Assembly (NCBI RefSeq): GCF_002234615.1
Contig: NZ_NMQW01000013.1
Coordinates: 62,001-126,000 of the forward strand
From: Paenibacillus rigui
GTDB taxonomy: Bacteria > Bacillota > Bacilli > Paenibacillales > NBRC-103111
Direction of reading: 5' to 3'
Length of the DNA: 64,000 bases
The notes beneath the pieces are model-generated. The model ran no database searches, was not told where the DNA came from, and saw only the letters and a list, made by a program, of their open reading frames with translations. Both the position numbers and the translations under genes were made by a program. Positions 8,205 to 17,750 of this stretch are shown here, piece after piece (position 1 is the first letter of the stretch; each line of letters starts with the position of its first letter).

Positions 8205-10021
8205 GCTTTCGATGCCTCCGTTTCGATGGTCTGGTTTTGGGGAGCCGGCAGAATGAGCCGCATCGTCGTTCCATGCTCCAATCTGCTGGTAATGTCCAAC
8301 CGGTACGGCGGTCCGTACAGCAGCTCGATCCGCCTAACAACACTGCGGACGCCGAGGCTTTCGCGCCCGTCCGGCCGGTGAGCCAGCGCAGCGCCGTCTG
8401 CGCCAAGCAGTTGGGCAATGACGGCATCCGTCATACCGCAGCCGTTGTCCGTCACATCGATCTCGAGACAGCCGTTCTGATGACTGGCCCGAATGATCAG
8501 CACCTTGTGCGACAGCTTGTTGCGGAATGCATGCATAAACACGTTTTCAACGAGCGGCTGCAGCAGAGAACGCAGCATTTCCCAATGCAATACTTGCTCC
8601 TCCGCGTGAATGACGGTTTGGAGATTGGCTTCGAACAGCTCGGTCTGAATTTTGACATAGTTGCGGATCTGCTGAATCTCTTCCCCCACCGTCGTCATCG
8701 TTCTGACCGGCATGATCGAATATTTCAGCATCTCCGAGGCGGCGGCGATCAAAGAGGCCGTCTCATGCTCATCCTTCAAGTACAGCTTCCAGTAAATTTC
8801 ATTGAACAAATTATGAAGGAAATGAGGGTTCAGCTGCGCCTGCAGCGCTCTCAGCTCCGCCTCCCGTTCGCTCAGCTGCGTCAAGTAGACCTCTTTGATC
8901 AGGCGCCCCACCTGCTCGGTCATGGCGTTGAAGCTGTCCCCGATATAGGCCAGCTCATCCTTCGTTCGAACCTCGATTCGGGTTTCGAAAGCGCCCGATC
9001 GAACCTTGCGCAAGCCTTGCAGCAGCTCCTTGAGCGGACGCAGCAGCTTGCCGGTGGACAGCCCGATGAGCAGGCTCGCAACCACTACGCTTGCCAAGCC
9101 GGAGTACAGGATGCGCTTCGTTAAATCCTGGTTTTTTTTCCGGACCTCTGTAAGCGAGGTGCCGCTGACAAGCTTGAAGGAGATCGACTTGGCGTCGCTT
9201 CGGACGAACAAATGATTGTCGATCACCTGCGTCTGCCCCAGCTCCGCCATCCGCTGAAGCTCCGCATGGGAATAGGTCTCGCTGTTCGTGTACAGCAGCT
9301 CCTGCTGTTGATTGAACAAGTACACTTGGCCGTTCCCGTCCTTCGTCAGCTCCTTTAGCGAGCTGGAGAAGAACGACTCGTCCATGGCCATCACCATCAT
9401 CCCGTACGTATTGAGAAAATTATTTTTCATCCAGCGGGCAACAACGATCGTGCTGCGGTACCCGCTCGGCTCAACGGAGCTTGGCAGCGGCATGCTCATC
9501 CATATCAGATCGCCGTAGCTTTCGCTAATTTTGGAGCGAATGACTCGAAAAACGTATTCATCGAGCTTATTGATCGACGAAGTCGTGTAGCTGAAATACG
9601 AAGGATTTCCGTTCAAGTCGTATAAGTACATCCCGGTAAAATAGGGTGCGTCGGATTTGAGCTGGAATACCTGCTCTTCAATCTGTTTTTTATCATAATA
9701 CAAATTATACGGGTCATTGGCGCCGGGGGCTTGCTCATTCTCATTAATACGGATAATCATCCGTTCAATCTGGGGATTGAAGACAACCGTTTGCGAGATT
9801 CTGCTGACCTCCTGTACTTTCATTTCCAGCTTGGCCAGCGCTTCTTCGTTCGTCTTGGAAAACTGCTTGCTGATTTCCTCCTCAAACAGCTTCAGGTTGT
9901 ACTGATATGTGAAATATCCCGTTGCGCCGAAGGCTAGCAGAATAATAAGGGACACGTTTATCATCAGCTTGACCTGAAAGCTGCTGTTGATGCCAACGAC
10001 GATCCGAAGCCACAAGCGCAT
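8198..10021 (-). CDS. Sensor histidine kinase (YesM-like)
   Basis: This 607-residue membrane kinase of the LytS/YesM class has a transmembrane segment at about residues 10-33, an extracellular sensor of about 260 residues, a second transmembrane segment near 300-320, and a HAMP domain. The His_kinase motif ALQAQLNPHFLHNLFNEI contains the phospho-acceptor histidine, and the HATPase domain has VENVFMHAF and DNGCGM. The frame is open further to a TTG at 10051, but ATG at 10021 is preferred because GGGGGACAGGGC lies directly before it. It pairs with the overlapping YesN-like regulator. Confidence 0.93.
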   Translation of the reverse strand: MRLWLRIVVGINSSFQVKLMINVSLIILLAFGATGYFTYQYNLKLFEEEISKQFSKTNEEALAKLEMKVQEVSRISQTVVFNPQIERMIIRINENEQAPGANDPYNLYYDKKQIEEQVFQLKSDAPYFTGMYLYDLNGNPSYFSYTTSSINKLDEYVFRVIRSKISESYGDLIWMSMPLPSSVEPSGYRSTIVVARWMKNNFLNTYGMMVMAMDESFFSSSLKELTKDGNGQVYLFNQQQELLYTNSETYSHAELQRMAELGQTQVIDNHLFVRSDAKSISFKLVSGTSLTEVRKKNQDLTKRILYSGLASVVVASLLIGLSTGKLLRPLKELLQGLRKVRSGAFETRIEVRTKDELAYIGDSFNAMTEQVGRLIKEVYLTQLSEREAELRALQAQLNPHFLHNLFNEIYWKLYLKDEHETASLIAAASEMLKYSIMPVRTMTTVGEEIQQIRNYVKIQTELFEANLQTVIHAEEQVLHWEMLRSLLQPLVENVFMHAFRNKLSHKVLIIRASHQNGCLEIDVTDNGCGMTDAVIAQLLGADGAALAHRPDGRESLGVRSVVRRIELLYGPPYRLDITSRLEHGTTMRLILPAPQNQTIETEASKAC

Positions 10022-10173
10022 GCCCTGTCCCCCTATCTTTAGAAAATCCAATGTCCCCGAGTCTTGCCTGTCCCCCGCTGTACTCCATTATATGCAGTTC
10101 ATTGTTATCCCCATGTTAACGTGAAGTAAACCGGGTGTGAAACCTTATCGTACCTGAAGTACTGAAAGGCCTT

Positions 10174-12420
10174 TTACGCCCCAGCCCCCTGCTTGAGCTT
10201 CGCGAGCTCAACGCCGGCCAGCATCATAATGCCGATACCATGATTGTCGTTCAGCACGGTGAGCAGGTCATATTTGTAGTAATCTGCGGAAAATGCATAC
10301 CTGGAGCCGCTGCATACGCCGTACACGTTGCCGTGCCTGTCGATCGCTTTGCTTGTCAGCCCCTGCCAGGCTTTGCTTGCGGCTTCCGCGTAACGCTCCG
10401 GCCGATCCAGCCACCCAAAGCGGACGCCCCGGGCAAAAGCATACGCGAACATCGCCGTGCAGGACGCTTCCTCATACGCATCGGGATGGTTCAGCACCTG
10501 ATGCCACAGACCGGATCCGCTTTGCAAAGCGGCAATGCCTTCGCAAAACTCGTTGAAAAAGGCGAGCAGCTCCGCCCGGTCCGGATGGTCCTGCGGCAGC
10601 GCTTCCAGCAGCTCCGACAAAGAAAACAGGCTCCAGCCGTTGCCGCGTCCCCAAGGGATCAGCGTCGCCCGGCCGTATTTGAAGTCGAACACATGGGACA
10701 TGATCTTTTGCTCCGGCATGAACAAATAGCTCCTAAACCTCAAAAATTGTCGTGCCGCATCGTCCAGAAAACCCGTATCGCCGGTGATGGCGGCATAGCG
10801 AATCATGAAAGGCGTGCTCATATACAGATCGTCCGCCCACATCGTATCCGCCGAATATTCTCCTTCGCAGGTGCGGTAAAAAGCCCCGTCCTCCCGGCGT
10901 TCCAGCCGGTTGGCGATGAAATCGGCAATCACCCGCGCCACGGCGAGAAAGCTCTCGTCCTTGGACGTTCGGTACGCTTCCAGCATGGCTGACCCGAAGG
11001 AGCCGCAGTTGTCGAGCATTTTCATAAGAACAAGCTGCTGGTTGATGGCAGGGAAGCCGTACGTCCGCCGATCCCACAAGGAATATTCATACCATTCGGT
11101 ACAAATCCGGATGTGATTCAACGCATAGTCGATGATATCGTTCCGTTCGAGCAGGCGCCCCGCTTGCAGCAGGCCGTACATCGTAACCCCAAGAGGATAA
11201 TCCCAGCGGGCGTAGTTGGTCGCTCCGCCTACGGTCCATTTATTGCTGAGCATCGCATTCTCGTAATACGGCCGGATCCACGTGTCCGGCGCATCGAGCC
11301 GCCAATACACTTGCCGCTCTTCCCCAGGTACACCGGAATCCCACAGCCGGTGCAATGACTGCACCTGTGCAGGCTCGAGCTGAATGGGTGCGGCGAACGG
11401 CCCCAAATAAAACCATGGCCCCGCATCGCGCGCCCCTTGTACCTCGGCAGGCGGTTGAAGCTGATAAGCGCCGCCATCCGTTCCGCTAACCGACAGCCGG
11501 AACCCCCAGCTCCCTTCACCGTACTCGGAACGGACGAGGAGGTCGTGCTTGCTTCCTACAAGGTGCGGCAGCTCCCGGGTGAACTCGCCTGCGGCCGCTG
11601 TATGCAGCACCTGCTGCCCGTTCAGCCATACCGTCGTCGGACCCGCCGCATAGCCATGGATGACGGCAGCGCCGCCCAAGCCGGCACCTGCCCCCGTCAG
11701 CAGCTTCGTCCATGCGTAAGCCGCTTGACCGGGCTTCGCCCCGTACAACCGCTCGAAGGGCAGTTTGCCCTCCTCCGCGCCGTTCCAGTGCAGCTGAGGC
11801 AGCCAAGTCAGGCCGCTTGCCTGCTCGCCGCCCTGAAAATCCGGCACGCTGCCTTCCGTGTACAACGGTTCGTCCGTCGCGGAAGCGGATACAATCCAGC
11901 CCGCTTGACCAGAGCGCTCGGAGAACGGCGCCAGTACTTGAAGAATCCGTACCTTCGCCTCCTCCGCCCCGATGCGGCAGCCGAAGCCGACCGCCGTCTT
12001 TTGCATCTGAAGCAGCAGGGTATTCCAGCCTTGGCGAAAAACAATGCCGACACGGGCTCGGCCGTCAGGCTTGATTTCATCAATAACGTTGGAGCGGTAA
12101 TGCAGCTTGCCGTTGAAGTACAGCTTTACCGGACTGAGGCACTCGATCCCGAGATCCAGAGAGCGCTCGTTATCGCTCCATACCAAGCCGCAGGCATATG
12201 CGAACTGGCCGTTCCGCGCTTCGGGAAGATAGCTGTTCATATCGATGGCATACAAGCCTTCCTCCGTTTGCAAAACACCCGTTGTTTGAAAAGCGCGCAA
12301 TGTATAAGGAATTTCCGGATTCGCACCAATGTAACGGTTAGCCAATACCTGTACTATACTGAAATCATTGTCCCCTACTCCATAGCGGATGCTGTCCCGT
12401 TCTTCGATGTATTGGGTCAT
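10174..12420 (-). CDS. Glycoside hydrolase family 105-type unsaturated glycuronyl hydrolase with N-terminal domain
   Basis: This protein is 748 residues; GH105 enzymes such as YteR are about 370, so roughly the first 350 residues are extra. The N-terminal part is beta-rich and contains two stretches typical of jelly-roll or carbohydrate-binding folds (VKLYFNGKLHYRSNV; TTVWLNGQQVLHT). The C-terminal part is the (alpha/alpha)6 toroid with GH105 signatures: DYPLGVTMYGLLQAGR, TMWADDLYMSTPFMIRYA and IPWGRGNGWSLFSLSELLE. The family hydrates the unsaturated uronic acid left by polysaccharide lyases. No signal peptide is seen, so it is probably cytoplasmic. ATG at 12420 is preferred over an in-frame GTG at 12435 because AAGAAGG abuts the GTG. 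Confidence 0.85.
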   Translation of the reverse strand: MTQYIEERDSIRYGVGDNDFSIVQVLANRYIGANPEIPYTLRAFQTTGVLQTEEGLYAIDMNSYLPEARNGQFAYACGLVWSDNERSLDLGIECLSPVKLYFNGKLHYRSNVIDEIKPDGRARVGIVFRQGWNTLLLQMQKTAVGFGCRIGAEEAKVRILQVLAPFSERSGQAGWIVSASATDEPLYTEGSVPDFQGGEQASGLTWLPQLHWNGAEEGKLPFERLYGAKPGQAAYAWTKLLTGAGAGLGGAAVIHGYAAGPTTVWLNGQQVLHTAAAGEFTRELPHLVGSKHDLLVRSEYGEGSWGFRLSVSGTDGGAYQLQPPAEVQGARDAGPWFYLGPFAAPIQLEPAQVQSLHRLWDSGVPGEERQVYWRLDAPDTWIRPYYENAMLSNKWTVGGATNYARWDYPLGVTMYGLLQAGRLLERNDIIDYALNHIRICTEWYEYSLWDRRTYGFPAINQQLVLMKMLDNCGSFGSAMLEAYRTSKDESFLAVARVIADFIANRLERREDGAFYRTCEGEYSADTMWADDLYMSTPFMIRYAAITGDTGFLDDAARQFLRFRSYLFMPEQKIMSHVFDFKYGRATLIPWGRGNGWSLFSLSELLEALPQDHPDRAELLAFFNEFCEGIAALQSGSGLWHQVLNHPDAYEEASCTAMFAYAFARGVRFGWLDRPERYAEAASKAWQGLTSKAIDRHGNVYGVCSGSRYAFSADYYKYDLLTVLNDNHGIGIMMLAGVELAKLKQGAGA

Positions 12421-12459
12421 GCCGATGGATTCCACCCTTCTTTATCTGAATTCATGTGT

Positions 12460-14265
12460 CTAGGATAGACGCAGCGTAAACGTATGCTCGAATGGAGTAA
12501 TCAAATTGACGAGCAGCGAGCTTGCGCCTGACGGATGCTGGATATCCCGCACGCCGGTCAGCGTGTGCTCGTGGGCGCCTGCTTCAAGCTCGATCCGGTC
12601 TTCGCCGACCTGGTACCGCACGCAGCCCTGTTTCCAAAATTGAGCATGTGGAGCCGCCTGCTGCAAAACCGATTCTTTGTCTCCAGCTTCGACGACGAAC
12701 TGTCCTTCCTCCCCGAAAATAAACGCAATCTGCGTAAAAACATCCTCAGGCGAATCGGAGCTCACGCGCACTTGCCAGGTCAAGTGATCGACCCCTTGGA
12801 CATCCACCTGCACCCGGTGCGTCTGCGAGTGGGTCATCGGGCGATGCTGGTGGGGCAGCAAATACCACGGACTCATCTCCGAACGGGACGATTCCGGAAG
12901 CAGCTCGGCGGGAATCGTCCCGTTATAGCCTTTATCCACCTCAGCGTACAACCTGTAGCTGCTCGTTCCCTGCTCCGTTCGGATGAGCCGCTGCATCGGC
13001 ACAATGCCTGGAGAAAAGGAGGAGGACAGCTGAACGCCCAACAGCCTTGCCTTCCCGTGCCGAAGCGAGAAGAAGGACGACGTCTCGCTCATCATCGTGA
13101 TACTGGTCTCCCCGTCTCTGTAACGAACAACCGGCGCACCGAACTCCGTATGCATTCTGCTGTGCTGAATGCGGAATTGGTGACCTGCCTGCTGCGCTTG
13201 AGCGAGCAGCTGCTCGGCAGGGTAAGTCGCATTCAGTATAAATTCGTACTGCTCAGGCAGCGGCGCCCGCTCAATCTCATCTTGACGCAGCTCCGGGAAC
13301 AGCCGGTAAGCCACGGCTTCATTGTTGTAAACGCCCCCGGGCTGCTCCAGCGTTCTGGCTGCATAGTCCGCCATGGAAGCAAACTGCGGGTCGTTGTCAT
13401 GTGAAGCCATCAGCCGGTAAATCAAGAAATAATTCGACAGATGGTGGATCTTCCCGAAATCTTGGCGTCCCGAGTAGTCCGTTACTATCTCACCGCTCGG
13501 ATGGACCAAATACAGCATCATGCGCAGGTTGCTGCGTACCGGCTCCAACAGCTCGGGCCGCTTCAGCAGCCTTGCGGTATGGTACAGCATAATGTCGCTG
13601 ACCGCGTTGTAAATCCCGTTGCTCCGTTCGGTCCACTCGCCGTCTTCCGTAATGTCCATGCCTTCGGCGAGCCATGCCTCCGACCGGTCTAGCAGCGCAG
13701 CGTTCGGAAACAGCTCATGAAGCGAAGCAAGCGCAGCCGTCATCACCCAACGGTGGTTCGGCGTATGGCAGCCGCCCGTCAGCATCGCGGGAACCGTCCG
13801 CTCCAGAAACAGCCGGACCTTCGCCGCCGTCGGCTGCAAGGGCTCCCATGCCTCCGCTTCCGCCGCAAGCAGCCGGTAAAATTGCGCCATCCCGGCAACA
13901 ATAAAGCCGGTATCCGGCGGGGAATGATAGTTCGTCCAGCCGGGGGAGATCGTCCCGTCGGCATGCTGCTGCTTCAGCATGTAGGCCGATGCCCGGTCCA
14001 GGCTCTCCAGCAATCCGGCGTCGCGGTAATATCGCGAATCCGGATTAACGAGCGAAGCGGCCCACACCGCCATGACACTTGGTGTCGCATTGTGATTCGG
14101 CAGCGGGATGCCGCAGGCCGGATCGATAACGCCGCCGTCATATTTGCTCCCGGCATCGTTCAGCTGTCTGGGGAGCGTTTCTTCCGTCCATCTGTCATTC
14201 AGTTGAACGATTGTGGCATACATGCTGTCCGTGTTGACATTCGAGCTCCTGTTCACCGCCATCAC
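12460..14265 (-). CDS. Unassigned alpha-toroid protein, possible polysaccharide lyase-like enzyme
   Basis: I cannot assign this 601-residue protein to a named family. Residues 1-330 are helical with repeated aromatic and His-containing motifs (LPNHNATPSVMAVWAASL, GWTNYHSPPDTGFIVAGMAQ, HTPNHRWVMTAALASL, DFGKIHHLSNYFLIYR), as in heparinase II/III and related toroid enzymes. Residues 360-600 are beta-rich with a HEHTLTGVRD-like C-terminus, as in lyase beta-sandwich domains. There is no signal peptide. It overlaps the epimerase-like gene by four bases (ATGA) and is followed 39 bases later by the GH105 gene. A lyase or hydrolase acting before GH105 is plausible but not demonstrated. Confidence 0.7.
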   Translation of the reverse strand: MMAVNRSSNVNTDSMYATIVQLNDRWTEETLPRQLNDAGSKYDGGVIDPACGIPLPNHNATPSVMAVWAASLVNPDSRYYRDAGLLESLDRASAYMLKQQHADGTISPGWTNYHSPPDTGFIVAGMAQFYRLLAAEAEAWEPLQPTAAKVRLFLERTVPAMLTGGCHTPNHRWVMTAALASLHELFPNAALLDRSEAWLAEGMDITEDGEWTERSNGIYNAVSDIMLYHTARLLKRPELLEPVRSNLRMMLYLVHPSGEIVTDYSGRQDFGKIHHLSNYFLIYRLMASHDNDPQFASMADYAARTLEQPGGVYNNEAVAYRLFPELRQDEIERAPLPEQYEFILNATYPAEQLLAQAQQAGHQFRIQHSRMHTEFGAPVVRYRDGETSITMMSETSSFFSLRHGKARLLGVQLSSSFSPGIVPMQRLIRTEQGTSSYRLYAEVDKGYNGTIPAELLPESSRSEMSPWYLLPHQHRPMTHSQTHRVQVDVQGVDHLTWQVRVSSDSPEDVFTQIAFIFGEEGQFVVEAGDKESVLQQAAPHAQFWKQGCVRYQVGEDRIELEAGAHEHTLTGVRDIQHPSGASSLLVNLITPFEHTFTLRLS

Positions 14266-15221
14266 CCTTTCAACGCAGCTATTTTGCTTAGCAGAATGGC
14301 ATGGCTCTCCTCAATCTCCTCAGGCTGGCATAATGCTTTCAGCTCGTACACCTTGATCGGGGCCTTCTCGATAATTTCGACGAAATGATCGAAGTAATTC
14401 ATATCCTTGCTGTGTACGTAAGGGCACCAGTGGTCGCTCAGCTCGATCGTCTCGTGGATATGCACCCCAATGACATAATCCTTCATGGCTTTCGCTTCAT
14501 TCTCGTTATCGTATAGACCCATGCGCTCCATCATCATGCCGTGGCCGATGTCATACCATAAGTAAACGGGTGCCCCCTTCATCCGGTCGATCACCGTCTT
14601 CGCTTCCTGCAGCGTAGGCATCTGATAGCAGCGGGAACGAGTTTCGATGCCGATGGCGACATCGTAGCCCTTTTGCGCGATGCGGTCGCATACTTCCTCC
14701 AGGCTGTGCTGGATTTTACGCAAATACGTGTCGCTCAGCTCCGTCCGCCGCTCCAGCATTTCATTCCACAGCTTACGGTACGCCTCGGAGCGCCCTCCGC
14801 CTTCGCCTTCGCGCCACAGCTTTTTGAGCTCGGAATCGATATTGTAGTCGAACGGCACCTCGCCCGGGTGGACGACAACGGCTTTGCCGCCGTACCGGTG
14901 CGCATATTCCGCCGATTGGACGAGAAGGTCGATCGCCCGTTTTCGTTTCACCTCGTCATCGAAGCCGAGCAGCACAGAATCCGTACCGTAATCCGGGTCC
15001 GGGTCATGCGGGAACGTATTATGCACACTGGAAATCCCGATCTCGCCGCGTTCAATCATCGGTTCGATGGACTCCATCATTTCTCGGGTCACATTGTAAT
15101 TCAATTCAACTCTTTGAAAGCCAAGAGACTTGATTTCCTCAATCATGCCTCGTCCATCCCCCGGATGCTTTTTAATGTTCCAGCAGGTGGAAAAAGAATA
15201 GTCCCCTTTGTTCGTCATCAT
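14262..15221 (-). CDS. Sugar-phosphate isomerase/epimerase-like TIM-barrel protein
   Basis: This 319-residue protein of the xylose-isomerase-like TIM-barrel superfamily shows candidate metal ligands at strand ends: FQRVELNYN, VVHPGEVPFDY, AIGIETRSR, YLWYDIGHGMMME and GVHIHETIELSDHW. The Glu, Asp and His residues in these motifs match the family's divalent-metal site. The open frame begins at 15275, but the ATG at 15221 is preferred because AAAGGGAG lies nine bases upstream. It is the first gene of the locus in transcription order, with a strong cre-like site before it. It probably interconverts a monosaccharide released by the downstream enzymes. Confidence 0.82.
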   Translation of the reverse strand: MMTNKGDYSFSTCWNIKKHPGDGRGMIEEIKSLGFQRVELNYNVTREMMESIEPMIERGEIGISSVHNTFPHDPDPDYGTDSVLLGFDDEVKRKRAIDLLVQSAEYAHRYGGKAVVVHPGEVPFDYNIDSELKKLWREGEGGGRSEAYRKLWNEMLERRTELSDTYLRKIQHSLEEVCDRIAQKGYDVAIGIETRSRCYQMPTLQEAKTVIDRMKGAPVYLWYDIGHGMMMERMGLYDNENEAKAMKDYVIGVHIHETIELSDHWCPYVHSKDMNYFDHFVEIIEKAPIKVYELKALCQPEEIEESHAILLSKIAALKG

Positions 15222-15283
15222 GTCATGTCTCTCCCTTTCGCCAAGAAAATCATTCGTAGACTGCTTCATCCTCATGACAGCAA

Positions 15284-15297
15284 AGAAATCGTTTACA
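15284..15297 (-). promoter_or_regulatory. CcpA (cre)-like operator upstream of the glycan locus
   Basis: On the minus strand TGTAAACGATTTCT matches TGWAANCGNTNWCA at 13 of 14 positions. It ends about 60 bases before the epimerase start codon, in the promoter or early leader region. It would place the degradation genes under carbon catabolite repression. Confidence 0.6.
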
Positions 15298-15484
15298 CAC
15301 TTTAGGTTAAGCGCTTTATCTAGCGGACCTTCCCCTTCTTTTGGAGCAAACTCGATCTGTACACACGACCTGGATTTTGAACTCGTGCTGTCGATGAAGC
15401 GCCATTCTACTAACAGCTTACTGCAAAATAATTATTTTTGCACTACCCATTTCAAAAATTTTATGCGGGTCCTCGAAGAAAAAA

Positions 15485-15688
15485 AGCCTTCCCCGCGAAG
15501 GGGGCCACTGAAAAAATCACTGCTGCATGTACAGATCGTTCTTCCGATCGCTGTTGTCCCTGGATTTTCTTGAATTTCACCCCGCTTTTAGCAGGTAAAA
15601 TCCAGGGACAAAGGCGAACGCGTCCGCTTCTGCAGAACGATTCTGTCCACTTCGCTACTTTTTCAGTGGCCTCCCGCGAAGGAAAGGC
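15485..15688 (+). repeat. Foldback element copy C (nested inverted repeats)
   Basis: The inner arms TTGTCCCTGGATTTT (15554-15568) and its exact complement (15597-15611) are perfect over 15 bp. A middle stem pairs ACAGATCGTTCT with AGAACGATTCTGT (one bulge). The outer stem GGCCACTGAAAAA (15503-15515) pairs perfectly with 15659-15671 and continues imperfectly to the ends. The shared core CCGATCGCTG and AAAGGCGAACGC are present. The element fills most of the 485-base gap between the glycan locus and the nucleoside importer. The rest of that gap holds a small AT-rich hairpin at 15422-15442. Confidence 0.85.
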
Positions 15689-15705
15689 TTTGCCGCCCTA
15701 TGGCG

Positions 15706-16668
15706 CTAACGCTTGCCGGGGTCATAGGGCTCGCCCAGTGCAGACGGCGCATTCGATCTTCCGACGGCCCCTGCCAGCACCAGAATCGTCAGCACATACG
15801 GGAGCATGTACAAGAACTCGACCGGAATGCTTTTGGCAAAATCAAACAGCTGCACGAAATTGCGTACCGCCTGGGTAAAGCCGAAAAATATCGCTGCACC
15901 CAAAGCGCCCACGGGATGCCATTTGCCGAAAATCATCGCGGCCAACGCAATAAATCCTTGCCCCGATATCGTATTATGCGAGAAGTTGCTTGTCGTCGTC
16001 AGCGTAATCGTCGCTCCGCCAAGCCCCGCCAACGCGCCGCTGATCAACACGCCGATATACCGGATCCGCTTGACTTTAATCCCCACCGTGTCCGCCGCTC
16101 CCGGATGCTCTCCAACGGAACGGAGCCGGAGACCGAACGGGGTTTTGAACAGCACGTAGTACGTAACTGCCACCAGGATCAGAGCCAGGTAAGTGGTGGG
16201 GTATGCATTGAACAGCGCATCCCCTAAGAACGGAATCGACGAGAGTCCGGGGATGGCGACCTTTGAGAATACCTCATTGATCGTCTCCGTTTGTCCGGAG
16301 CCGCTGTAAATGATTTTGACCAAGTACACCGTCAGTCCCGCGGCCAAAAAATTTATGACGACCCCGCTCACGACCTGATCCGCCTTAAAGGTGACAGAAG
16401 CGAGCGCATGCACCAGAGCAAAGAGCACGCCAAGCACCATGGCCGCAGCAAGACCTATCCACGGAGAGACCGCTCCCATGCCGGACTCTTCCATCGAGTG
16501 GGTGACTACGGCTGCAGCGAAGGCGCCGGAGACCATCAAGCCTTCCAGTCCGAGGTTAATGACGCCCGAGCGCTCCGAGAATATGCCCCCCATGGCCGCA
16601 AAAATAAGCGCGGTGGAAAAAACGAGCGTCGTATTCACGAGCTCACCCAATATTTTGAGCACTTCCAT
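15706..16668 (-). CDS. nupQ: Nucleoside ABC transporter permease (NupQ/YufQ-like)
   Basis: This 320-residue membrane protein of the BPD_transp_2 type resembles the second permease of BMP-type nucleoside importers. It has about eight to ten hydrophobic segments and the typical sequences GGIFSERSGVINLGLEGLM at the N-terminus and GLRLRSVGEHPGAADTVGIKV near residue 180. The start codon lies immediately after the stop of the first permease gene. It is the last gene of the four-gene importer. The gene symbol is by family resemblance to the Bacillus guanosine importer. Confidence 0.9.
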   Translation of the reverse strand: MEVLKILGELVNTTLVFSTALIFAAMGGIFSERSGVINLGLEGLMVSGAFAAAVVTHSMEESGMGAVSPWIGLAAAMVLGVLFALVHALASVTFKADQVVSGVVINFLAAGLTVYLVKIIYSGSGQTETINEVFSKVAIPGLSSIPFLGDALFNAYPTTYLALILVAVTYYVLFKTPFGLRLRSVGEHPGAADTVGIKVKRIRYIGVLISGALAGLGGATITLTTTSNFSHNTISGQGFIALAAMIFGKWHPVGALGAAIFFGFTQAVRNFVQLFDFAKSIPVEFLYMLPYVLTILVLAGAVGRSNAPSALGEPYDPGKR

Positions 16669-17745
16669 CTACGCCACCTCCTCTTTTTTGCGTCTGGCCA
16701 GAAAAGGCTTCAAAACCCAGCGCACAATGCCATGGGAAGCGACGAAGAAAATAACCGAGGCAATGACAACACGAATGATCTCCGGAGGCACATCCGCGCC
16801 GAAGCTCATCCCCGCCGAACCGTAGGTCAGCATGCCGAACAGCACCGCTGCCAGCACAACCCCCACTGGATGATTCCCGCCGAGCAGCGCAACCGCCACA
16901 CCGTCGAAGCCGTAGCCCGGAGATGCCGCCGCGATCACCTGATAGTGGAACACGCCGAGCGTCTCCACGACCCCCGCCAAGCCCGCAAATACGCCGCCGA
17001 TGACCATCGCCTTCACGATATTGCGCTTCACGTTCATCCCCGCATATTGAGCCGCATTCGGATTGTAACCGACCGACCGCAGCTCATAGCCCTGCTTCAT
17101 TTTCCAAAGCACGATATAAAATACGACTGCGCCCAGCAGCGCAATGAGCGTACCCCAATGCATCCGCGCATTTCCGAATAGCTCCGACAACCATCCTACC
17201 GACAAGGAGGCGGAGTCATGGATCATATACGAACGCTGCTGCCCCGGCTGCAGCAGGAAGGTGTTCACCATATAATTGGACAAAAATAACGCAATCCAGT
17301 TCAGCATGATTGTCGTGATCACTTCGTTCACACCGCGCTTGGCCTTCAAGTAGCCGGCAATCCCGCCCCACAATCCGCCGAGAACGGCTCCGACGATCAC
17401 AGCAAGAGGGGCATGGATAAACCAGGGCAAATCCAGCTTAATCCCGATGAAGGCGGCACCTGTCGCCCCGATCATAAACTGCCCCTCTGCACCAATGTTG
17501 AAGAGTCCGGTGCGAAATGCAAAGGCGACGGAAAGCCCTGTGAAAATGAGCGGGGTGATCTCCCGGATCGTTTCTCCCATGTTGTACGGGCTGCCGAACA
17601 CTTTACTGACTAGCGATATGTAAGCCGTAATCGGATTGTACCCGCCAAGCAGCATCACAACCGCTCCAAGGAGCAGACCGAGCACGATCGCCACCAAGGG
17701 AACCAGTGCAGAATCCTTCACGAATATTTTGTTCACTTTATCCAT
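16669..17745 (-). CDS. nupP: Nucleoside ABC transporter permease (NupP/YufP-like)
   Basis: This 358-residue membrane permease of the BPD_transp_2 family is the first permease of the nucleoside importer. Characteristic segments are RTGLFNIGAEGQFMIGA near residue 80 and ELRSVGYNPNAAQYAGMNV near 225. The frame opens at a GTG (17754) that overlaps the ATPase stop codon. The ATG at 17745 is better placed relative to GGAGGGG (11 bases), whereas the GTG lies only two bases from it. Confidence 0.9.
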   Translation of the reverse strand: MDKVNKIFVKDSALVPLVAIVLGLLLGAVVMLLGGYNPITAYISLVSKVFGSPYNMGETIREITPLIFTGLSVAFAFRTGLFNIGAEGQFMIGATGAAFIGIKLDLPWFIHAPLAVIVGAVLGGLWGGIAGYLKAKRGVNEVITTIMLNWIALFLSNYMVNTFLLQPGQQRSYMIHDSASLSVGWLSELFGNARMHWGTLIALLGAVVFYIVLWKMKQGYELRSVGYNPNAAQYAGMNVKRNIVKAMVIGGVFAGLAGVVETLGVFHYQVIAAASPGYGFDGVAVALLGGNHPVGVVLAAVLFGMLTYGSAGMSFGADVPPEIIRVVIASVIFFVASHGIVRWVLKPFLARRKKEEVA

Positions 17746-17750
17746 TCCGC

